A program made the position numbers and the translations under genes. From contig CANRNU010000006.1 in NCBI GenBank assembly GCA_947632005.1, positions 1 through 64,000 of the forward strand: a DNA stretch of 64,000 bases, read 5' to 3'. The notes beneath the pieces are model-generated. The model did not search any database. It worked only from the letters and a program-made list of their open reading frames with translations, and was not told the DNA's origin. This DNA comes from an uncultured Oscillospiraceae bacterium (GTDB taxonomy: Bacteria > Bacillota > Clostridia > Oscillospirales > Oscillospiraceae). Positions within the stretch are counted from its first letter, which is position 1. Every line of letters begins with the position of its first letter. Below are positions 57,068-64,000 of the stretch, one piece after another.

Positions 57068-57372
57068 CCATGGCGAACAAGACTGCGAACGTACTGGCCC
57101 GGGTGGAGCCAGAGACGAAGCGCGAGGCGGAAGAGGTCATGCAGAAGCTGGGCATCTCCGCATCCACGGTGATTAATCTGCTCTACAATCAGATTATCCT
57201 CACCAAGAGCATTCCTTTCCCGCTGACGCTGCCCCGCGAGCCGAAGGCGCGGGACGAGATGACCGACGAGGAATTCTCCGCTATGCTTCAGAAGGGCATG
57301 GACGATGTGCAGGCTGGGCGCACCCGGCCCGCCAAAGAGGTGTTTGCCGATCTGCGTCGGGAGCTTTCGTGA
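57068..57372 (+). CDS. RelB/DinJ-family antitoxin
   Basis: KTANVLARVEPETKREAEEVMQKLGISASTVINLLYNQIILTKSIPF. Confidence 0.93.
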
Positions 57373-57696
57373 ATGGAGAGCTATGCCGTTGAGATGACCC
57401 GGCAGGCGGAGGAGCAGCTGTCGGAGATCGTGCAGTATATCTCCCTGACGCTGCGGTCGCCGCAGGCTGGCGTAAACACACTGGACGCGCTGGAGGAAGA
57501 GATCGGTTCTCTTTCGGCCATGCCGTTCCGTTACCCGGCGATAGACGATGACCCGGCGGGTGACCGTGGCATCCGCAAAACACGGGCCAAGAACTTCAAC
57601 ATCTACTATCAGGTGGACGACGCCCGGAAGCGTGTCAATATCCTCGCCGTCTGCTACGCCCGCCGGGATCAGAAGAAGATAATTGAGAACCTGTGA
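57373..57696 (+). CDS. RelE/ParE-family toxin
   Basis: MTRQAEEQLSEIVQYISLTLRSPQAGVNTLDALEEEI...NFNIYYQVDDARKRVNILAVCYARRD. Confidence 0.92.
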   Translation: MESYAVEMTRQAEEQLSEIVQYISLTLRSPQAGVNTLDALEEEIGSLSAMPFRYPAIDDDPAGDRGIRKTRAKNFNIYYQVDDARKRVNILAVCYARRDQKKIIENL

Positions 57697-57821
57697 TTTG
57701 TCCTGGTTCGCAAATGCGTCATTGACAGGCGGAGCGTAAGGTAGTAAAGTCACTTTAGATGGAGCAAAAAGCCCGCCTTAATCGAACTTAATATGATACA
57801 CAGATCATAGTCTGTGCTAGG

Positions 57822-58178
57822 AGCCGCTGTTAGTGTGTCTTCAGGCCGTATGATCGGAGCATTCCGTGCTCTGATTTCTCGGTCGAGACCATTAACAGCG
57901 GCTTCGCAATTTGTTCAGCACTTTTCTTGCCTGACCGACTGCTTTCCACAAATTCCGCAGAGAGAAAAATCTAAAATGATTTTGCACGGTGGATCACCGC
58001 TATGGAGCACCACTTGTCAGAGCAAGATTCTACCATGGGCCCAAATTTCGCTTTTCGCTCATTTTTGCCCCATGGAATCTTGTTGGGGAGTGCCTTCCCC
58101 AAACCCTGCTTGTCGGCCTCGCGGCGTTCGCCGTTCGGTGCTCGCGTCCGCTCGCTTGTTGTAAAGGAGAATCAGCCC
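57822..58178. other. Candidate oriT/mobilization control region
   Basis: Noncoding stretch upstream of mobC with AGCCGCTGTTA/TAACAGCGGCT and CAAGATT..CCATGGGC/GCCCCATGG-AATCTTG inverted repeats. Confidence 0.45.
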
Positions 58179-58577
58179 ATGCCGAAGAAATACAACACAC
58201 CTCATCGGAATGTGACCGTAAAAACGCGGTTGACCAAAGAAGAATACGCCGCCTTTGAAGAAGTCGCAGCTCTATGCGGTGTCAGCAAAGCGGCGTATAT
58301 CCGCAAGGCCATAACCGGCGCACTGCTCAAGCCCACTATCGTAATCACATCGGTGAACGATGAACTGCTGAAAAAGCTGGATGATCTCATTGCGCAGTAC
58401 GGCAAGATCGGCGGCAATCTCAATCAGATCGCACGGCACCTGAATGAGTTTGGAACACCTTATAACGGCTTGGAAAAGGAGGTCCGGGACACCGCCGTTG
58501 ACCTTGCCATGCTGAAATATGAAGTTCTGGAAAAGGTGGCGGCAGCTATTGGCAACATTCAAACACATAAGCTCTAA
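58179..58577 (+). CDS. MobC-like mobilization/relaxosome accessory protein
   Basis: VKTRLTKEEYAAFEEVAALCGVSKAAYIRKAITG; IGGNLNQIARHLNEFG. Confidence 0.88.
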   Translation: MPKKYNTPHRNVTVKTRLTKEEYAAFEEVAALCGVSKAAYIRKAITGALLKPTIVITSVNDELLKKLDDLIAQYGKIGGNLNQIARHLNEFGTPYNGLEKEVRDTAVDLAMLKYEVLEKVAAAIGNIQTHKL

Positions 58578-60087
58578 AAACGCCCGGTACAGCGACGCGG
58601 AAAAGTACCTGCTTTTCGAGCATGACGAGTTCACCATGAAGCCCATTTTGGATGAAAGCGGACGGCTCATTCTCAGAGAGGATTATCGCATCGCCACTCT
58701 CAACTGTGATGGCCAGGATTTCGCCGTCGCCTGTATGAGAGCGAATCTGCAATACGGCAAAAATCAAAGCCGGGACGATGTGAAAAGTCATCACTACATC
58801 ATCAGCTTTGACCCGCGGGACAGTATTGACAACGGCCTGACCATAGACCGGGCACAGGAGCTTGGAGTGCAGTTTTGCCGTGAGCATTTCCCCGGTCACC
58901 AAGCGTTGGTCTGCACTCACCCGGACGGCCACAACCACACGGGCAACATCCACATACATATCGTCATCAACAGCCTGCGTATTGAGGATGTCCCCATGCT
59001 GCCGTACATGGACCGGCCCGCCGACGTGAAAGCCGGGATGAAACACCGCTGCACCAACGCGGCAATGGATTACTTCAAGGCCGAGGTCATGGAGATGTGC
59101 CACCGGGAAGGGCTATATCAAATCGACTTGCTCAACGGCAGCCAAGATCGCGTCACCGACCGGGAGTATAGGGCACAGAAAAAAGGACAGGCCGCATTGA
59201 ACAAAAGCGGCAATCCCACCAAGTTTGAAACGGACAAGGAGAAACTGCGAAAAATCATCCGTAAGGCGTTGGAGACGGCCACCACATTTGACGAGTTTTC
59301 CGAGTTGCTTCTCCGTGAGGGCGTGACAGTCAAGGAGAGCCGGGGCAGACTATCCTATCTCTCGCCGGACAGAGCGAAATCCATCACGGCCCGGAAGCTG
59401 GGCGACGCCTATGATCTCGCGGCGGTGAATGAGATGTTTACACAAAACGCACTGAAGCAACCTGTGCGCCACAGCGTACTGGATAAGCTCCGGGAGACAG
59501 GAACGGTCCAGCAGCTTGTGGATATTGAAGCCAAACGCGCCGAGGGAAAGGGCATCGGCTATGAAAAATGGGCGCAAGGATTCAATCTTCAGCAGATGGT
59601 CAACACCCTGAACACATATACCGAGTACGGCTTTGCCTCCATGGACGAGTTGAACGATCTGTTGTCTGCCGCCCGGAGCGAATTGCAAGAGAGCCGGGAA
59701 AAACTCAAATCCATAGAGACCATCATCGCCGGGAAGAAAAAGTTGTTGAAGCAGCTTCTGACATATTGGGAAACAAAGAATGTCCGGCAAGAATACAAGG
59801 CGCTGAAAAGCGCCAAGGCTAGGGCTGAATACGCCCAGGCGCATGAACGGGAGTTCAAGCTGTCCAACGCCGCTGCAAAATATTTCAAGGACCACGGGAT
59901 CACCAAGCTGCCCAGCACCAAGACCCTGCAAGCGGAGATCCAGCAGCTTACATCGGAGAAGAATGCGTGGTACAAAGACTACCGGGAAAAGCAGCGCAGG
60001 GTGAAGGAACTGGAGACTGTGAAGAACAATCTGGAGAACATACTGGGCCACAAGAAAGAGAAACGCCATGAGCTTATTCCATCTTGA
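58549..60087 (+). CDS. Relaxase/mobilization nuclease (MOBP type), likely TTG start
   Basis: ATFKHISSKNARYSDAEKYLLFEHDEFTMKP; HPDGHNHTGNIHIHIVINS HxH motif. Confidence 0.92.
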   Translation: MATFKHISSKNARYSDAEKYLLFEHDEFTMKPILDESGRLILREDYRIATLNCDGQDFAVACMRANLQYGKNQSRDDVKSHHYIISFDPRDSIDNGLTIDRAQELGVQFCREHFPGHQALVCTHPDGHNHTGNIHIHIVINSLRIEDVPMLPYMDRPADVKAGMKHRCTNAAMDYFKAEVMEMCHREGLYQIDLLNGSQDRVTDREYRAQKKGQAALNKSGNPTKFETDKEKLRKIIRKALETATTFDEFSELLLREGVTVKESRGRLSYLSPDRAKSITARKLGDAYDLAAVNEMFTQNALKQPVRHSVLDKLRETGTVQQLVDIEAKRAEGKGIGYEKWAQGFNLQQMVNTLNTYTEYGFASMDELNDLLSAARSELQESREKLKSIETIIAGKKKLLKQLLTYWETKNVRQEYKALKSAKARAEYAQAHEREFKLSNAAAKYFKDHGITKLPSTKTLQAEIQQLTSEKNAWYKDYREKQRRVKELETVKNNLENILGHKKEKRHELIPS

Positions 60088-60505
60088 ACTGCTCCCGCCC
60101 GTTGAGCGGAAGCCGGACGGGTCGCTCCCACGCATGAACGGTAGACAGCGCCAGCGGGCAGTCGCGCTCATTCGCAAGCTGTGCAACGCCTGTGACAATG
60201 GCAACTGCCTTTACCTGGATGACGGTGAGGAAGTCCCGTGCCCGCAGACGCTCTCCTATTCCGTCTGCTGCAAGGTGTTCCGTTGGGTGCTGCTGAAGGA
60301 CAGAGTAGGACAAGAATTAGAAACAGAGATATTCGGCAAGGACGCCATGAAACGGTGCGCGATCTGCGGCAGGGCATTCATCCCCGGCTCAAACCGGGCG
60401 AAATACTGCGACGATTGCAAAACCATAGTCCAGCGTCAGCAAAAGGCGGAGTACGCCAAACGACGCAGGGCGAATAGTAGAACGATAGAACAGCAAAGCC
60501 CCTGA
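60068..60505 (+). CDS. Cysteine-rich VLP-type MGE protein
   Basis: RQRQRAVALIRKLCNACDNGNCLYLDDGEEVPCPQ; CAICGRAFIPGSNRAKYCDDC. Confidence 0.8.
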   Translation: MSLFHLELLPPVERKPDGSLPRMNGRQRQRAVALIRKLCNACDNGNCLYLDDGEEVPCPQTLSYSVCCKVFRWVLLKDRVGQELETEIFGKDAMKRCAICGRAFIPGSNRAKYCDDCKTIVQRQQKAEYAKRRRANSRTIEQQSP

Positions 60506-60658
60506 ATCTGCAAGGCTTTCCGGGCGCAAAACCCGGTGGGGTAGTATCCTTACATACCAGACCGCAGATCCAGGCTTTAGAACACATCAGAAAGGAGGGA
60601 GCAGAACATGACACCGTTCATCCGTCACTACTAGCATAGCGTCACATAGGAGGTAACA

Positions 60659-60841
60659 TTGGGTCGTAGAAAGAAGCTCATAAACGACACCAACATCCCG
60701 CAGCACGAGATCGAAAAGCTCGCCCGGTGCTTTCTGCCGGACATCCTCGCGTTCTATGAGAGCGAGGAAGGCCAGCGGGAGTTCGCGGCGTGGCAAGCCC
60801 AGCGGGAAGAAAGACGCCTCCAAGACACCAAGGCGAAATAA
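60659..60841 (+). CDS. Small hypothetical MGE protein
   Basis: GGAGG upstream; GRRKKLINDTNIPQHEIEKLARCFLPDILAFYESEEGQREF; alternative start likely. Confidence 0.6.
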   Translation: MGRRKKLINDTNIPQHEIEKLARCFLPDILAFYESEEGQREFAAWQAQREERRLQDTKAK

Positions 60842-60941
60842 CGCCAGCGGCGGCAGTCACTCGACTGCCGCCGCCAAACAACACATTGATACCGGTTGAG
60901 CTTCTGTTCTTTTGAATTATCTCCTAATTTACACAATTCCG

Positions 60942-61739
60942 TTAGAAAACAGATTCAATTCTACGGATAGCAGCAATAGATTTACGACCCTCAGCATTTT
61001 TCGACAGAATGGAACGAAAGACACTTGAACTTGCAGTATTATTAATTACTCCAGACGAAGGAGCGCTCTTTGATCCTAGCCCAGATTGTCCTCTGGCACT
61101 CTCGTGTCGTTGTGCGGCTTCTTTTTCAACACTCTGCTTGATTGATACTTCTATTCCATCATACATCTCATCTATTAGGTTAAGAACATTGTCAAAACGC
61201 TGCCTTGATATCTTCTCTGTATCATTGTCGTTAAAATCTATCACATTATCTATGTTATTCGTAATCAAAGAAAGCAACCGGGCCGACTTGTTTAAATAAT
61301 AACTAATTTCCAAATAATAAAACTCTTTTAGAGTATTTGTATGCTCCTCTGATTTGTTTGTCGTCAGACTACTGTTGCTATAAAGACTGGAAAAGAAAGA
61401 ATCAGCAGACATCACAAGGTAACAAATCTCATCATCAAATAAAGAGATTAGGTCTCTTGCGTTTTGCACACGGGCAGACTGTCTTCTTAGTCGCTTACCT
61501 CTAAAATGTCCTACTACAACAGCAACTACGGGAACGAGAAATCCAACGATTGCAATAACCAGCCAAATTACTCGCGGTACTTGCTCTTTTTCAAATGCTT
61601 GATTCAGGACAAAGGCAAGTAAAATAAGAAACAAATCAAATAATATACCTACCCTTACTGAGGCGCGTCTTACAACCATTTGGCGTATTTTTCTGAGATC
61701 ATTTCGAATTTGGATAATCTTCCAATCACTAATGGTCAT
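60942..61739 (-). CDS. Hypothetical two-TM membrane protein with long cytoplasmic region
   Basis: Two hydrophobic segments (VGILFDLFLILLAFVLNQAF, VIWLVIAIVGFLVPVVAVVVGHF) then soluble domain. Confidence 0.75.
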   Translation of the reverse strand: MTISDWKIIQIRNDLRKIRQMVVRRASVRVGILFDLFLILLAFVLNQAFEKEQVPRVIWLVIAIVGFLVPVVAVVVGHFRGKRLRRQSARVQNARDLISLFDDEICYLVMSADSFFSSLYSNSSLTTNKSEEHTNTLKEFYYLEISYYLNKSARLLSLITNNIDNVIDFNDNDTEKISRQRFDNVLNLIDEMYDGIEVSIKQSVEKEAAQRHESARGQSGLGSKSAPSSGVINNTASSSVFRSILSKNAEGRKSIAAIRRIESVF

Positions 61740-61767
61740 TTCATCACCTCCTACAAAGAATAGTATA

Positions 61768-62448
61768 TCACCGAATAAACAACCTATCCATCTTGTCGAA
61801 CTCTGAAACTATTGTTTTTGCAATCTCTCTCTCTTTCTCAGTATAACCTTTTTTATTGTCCGAGATAGTCTTAACTTCGTCATAGTAAGGAAAGCCGATG
61901 ATTTCACTTGGAGTGGTCTGCTCGTCACCTTGAAGATGAATGCTGGTTAACAACAGGTCGCAAACGCTTGCATAAAGATTGAGTATAATCTTTTCATCAG
62001 TCTTATTCTTGTCTTTAATAAGACTACAAATTGTTTGAAGGGCAGATTTTGTTTTCCGTTTGTGTAATCGCCAAATCGTTCGCTGGTCACAATTATTCCC
62101 AACGCACATAAAACTCTTTTGGCCATATGAATATACCATTCGCCTAATTGCTGTTTTACTCCATCCATGCATCGCTCTATTTAAAATGGTGAGCCCTCTT
62201 TTAAAAGAAGCTGCATACTGTATTTTGTCCTTAGGGTTAGGCAATTTGTTGTTCTCTCCCAGGTACGCAAGGATATAGTGCATCCCATGGCTAATCGCAA
62301 ATGCCTCATTTTTAGGCAGCATTACTTCAATGTACTGCATAACACAAACTCTCTTTCTAGTCCCGGGCATACCCGAAATAATTTGACAGGTTTCTTTAGT
62401 CACCCTGATAGTAGCATATGACACATTATAATTCAATAGCTTTTCCAA
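61768..62448 (-). CDS. Hypothetical protein, probably operonic with 60942..61739
   Basis: Long ORF, same strand, 28-nt gap, AT-rich. Confidence 0.65.
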   Translation of the reverse strand: MEKLLNYNVSYATIRVTKETCQIISGMPGTRKRVCVMQYIEVMLPKNEAFAISHGMHYILAYLGENNKLPNPKDKIQYAASFKRGLTILNRAMHGWSKTAIRRMVYSYGQKSFMCVGNNCDQRTIWRLHKRKTKSALQTICSLIKDKNKTDEKIILNLYASVCDLLLTSIHLQGDEQTTPSEIIGFPYYDEVKTISDNKKGYTEKEREIAKTIVSEFDKMDRLFIR

Positions 62449-62566
62449 TTAACGCTACCATCTGCTCTCCTCCCTTTTTCTTCTTCGGCCCTCTTGGCTT
62501 CGACTCTGGTCTCTTTCGCACCCCGTTCCTAAAGTGTGTAGCCTCATACGGCTCGAAGTAAAACAC

Positions 62567-62620
62567 AAATCCGAACCCATCGCCTACGGGATACGGTCCC
62601 ACAGGTCTTGGGTTCGGATT
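62567..62620. repeat. Nested palindrome next to tRNA-Leu (terminator or att-related)
   Basis: AATCCGAACCC...CCTacGGGAtacggTCCCacAGG...GGGTTCGGATT. Confidence 0.75.
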
Positions 62621-62629
62621 ATGTTGGTT

Positions 62630-62717
62630 TGGTGCCGGCGGCGGGGCTCGAACCCGCACGTCCCTACGGGACAAGGGATTTTAAGTCCCTGGTGTCTGCC
62701 AATTCCACCACGCCGGC
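62630..62717 (-). tRNA. tRNA-Leu (anticodon UAA)
   Basis: GCCGGCGTGGTGGAATTGGCAGACACCAGGGACTTAAAATCCCTTGTCCCGTAGGGACGTGCGGGTTCGAGCCCCGCCGCCGGCACCA. Confidence 0.96.
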
Positions 62718-62805
62718 ATGCCCATACAGTTTACCCCATCGCCGCTGAGAAGTCAAATGAATCCCGCCCTTGCGGCGGGACAGACTTTGCGGTACAATAG
62801 CGGCT

Positions 62806-64000
62806 ATGAGAACATACGACGCGGGACAATTTGACATCGTGGTGATCGGCGCCGGACACGCGGGCATCGAGGCGTCCCTGGCGGCGGCCCGGCTGGGGCT
62901 GGAGACGGTGTGCTTCACCGTCAGTCTGGACGCGGTGGGCAACATGCCCTGTAACCCGGCCATCGGCGGCACGGGCAAGGGCCATCTGGTGCGGGAGCTG
63001 GATGCCCTGGGGGGCGAGATGGGCCGGGCGGCGGACAGAGCCTGCATCCAGTACCGGATGCTGAATCTGGGCAAGGGCCCCGCCGTCCACTCCCTCCGGG
63101 CCCAGGCAGACCGGCGGAAATACCAGGCAGTCATGAAGCAGACCCTGGAGCGGCAGGAACACCTGCATCTCCGGCAGGGCGAGGTGATCGCCATCGGTAC
63201 GGAGGACGGCCATGTGGCCACCGTCACCACGGACAAGGGCGCGGTGCTTCACACGAAGGCTGTCATCATCGCTTCCGGCACCTATTTGGGGGGGCGGACC
63301 ATCACCGGCGAGGCGGTACGGGCCTCCGGGCCGGACGGTCTGGCGGCAGCCCTGCCTCTGACGGACTGCCTGCGGGAGCTGGGCCTGCGCCTGCGCCGGT
63401 TCAAGACCGGCACCCCGCCCCGGGTCAACCGCCGGACCGTGGACTTTTCCAGGATGGAGATCCAGTACGGCGACCGGGACCCCCAGCCCTTCTCCTTCTC
63501 CACCGACACGCCGCCGGAGAACCGGGCGGTGTGCTATCTCACCTACACCAACGCCGAGACCCACCGGATCATCCGGGAGAATCTGGACCGGAGCCCCCTC
63601 TATGACGGGGTCATCCAAGGGGTGGGGCCCCGCTACTGCCCCAGCATCGAGACGAAGATCGTCACCTTCCCGGACAAGCCCCGGCACCAGCTGTTCATCG
63701 AGCCCATGGGCCTGGACACAGAGGAGCTCTACATCCAGGGACTGTCCAGCTCCCTGCCGGAGGACGTGCAGGTGGCCATGGTCCACACCATCCCCGGCCT
63801 GGAGCAGGCCGAGCTCACCCGCCCGGCCTACGCCATCGAATACGACTGCCTGGACCCCACGGAGCTGTACCCCACCCTGGAGACGAAGAAGATATCGGGT
63901 CTCTACGGCGCAGGCCAGTTCAACGGCTCCTCCGGCTATGAGGAGGCCGCGGTCCAGGGCTGGGTGGCCGGGGTCAACGCCGCCCGGAAGATACAGGGGC
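62806..64000 (+). CDS. mnmG: tRNA uridine-5-carboxymethylaminomethyl(34) synthesis enzyme MnmG (3' end outside window)
   Basis: [56 protein letters not shown]. Confidence 0.96.
   Translation, partial: MRTYDAGQFDIVVIGAGHAGIEASLAAARLGLETVCFTVSLDAVGNMPCNPAIGGTGKGHLVRELDALGGEMGRAADRACIQYRMLNLGKGPAVHSLRAQADRRKYQAVMKQTLERQEHLHLRQGEVIAIGTEDGHVATVTTDKGAVLHTKAVIIASGTYLGGRTITGEAVRASGPDGLAAALPLTDCLRELGLRLRRFKTGTPPRVNRRTVDFSRMEIQYGDRDPQPFSFSTDTPPENRAVCYLTYTNAETHRIIRENLDRSPLYDGVIQGVGPRYCPSIETKIVTFPDKPRHQLFIEPMGLDTEELYIQGLSSSLPEDVQVAMVHTIPGLEQAELTRPAYAIEYDCLDPTELYPTLETKKISGLYGAGQFNGSSGYEEAAVQGWVAGVNAARKIQG

Larger units (their letters stand above)
47000..62620. mobile_element. Integrative mobilizable element adjacent to tRNA-Leu carrying defence-type cargo
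   Basis: Serine recombinase at left end, MOB relaxase and MobC on the right, lower GC than flanks, tRNA beyond the right end; exact ends uncertain. Confidence 0.7.

Noticed and set aside
1-64000. CRISPR arrays, rRNA operon, complete prophage
   Set aside because: No regularly spaced short repeats with unique spacers, no rRNA sequence, no phage structural genes seen.

Overview
GC-rich Firmicutes/Clostridia-type chromosomal window (lineage inferred from protein content only). Housekeeping genes: ABC permease, mgtE, tandem FAD proteins, isocitrate dehydrogenase/aconitase/citrate synthase, pnp, rpsO, typA, tRNA-Leu(UAA), mnmG. Two accessory regions stand out. (1) A minus-strand operon, about 32.1-45.3 kb, with a radical-SAM/SPASM maturase, three paralogous Cys-rich (CxC) double-glycine-leader peptides, a partner-switching module (STAS, Cache-HAMP-SpoIIE-HATPase, STAS-APH-kinase fusion), an NHLM-like export set (HlyD-like, C39-ABC, ABC), two more leader peptides (one absent from the ORF track) and an HxxxDG acyltransferase. 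This is the best candidate for an undescribed system. (2) A mobilizable element, about 47-62.6 kb, next to tRNA-Leu: large serine recombinase, MOB relaxase, type III R-M, RES-domain protein, class III cyclase-like protein, RelBE-like TA and unknown membrane cargo. Other observations: a uORF/terminator leader before an MFS gene, a frameshifted NADAR-macro fusion, a DUF559 endonuclease between inverted intergenic repeats, a candidate pseudoknotted ncRNA, and a cluster of TTKACATAAT-like decamers inside two FAD genes. All assignments come from reading sequence and motifs; no database search was run.
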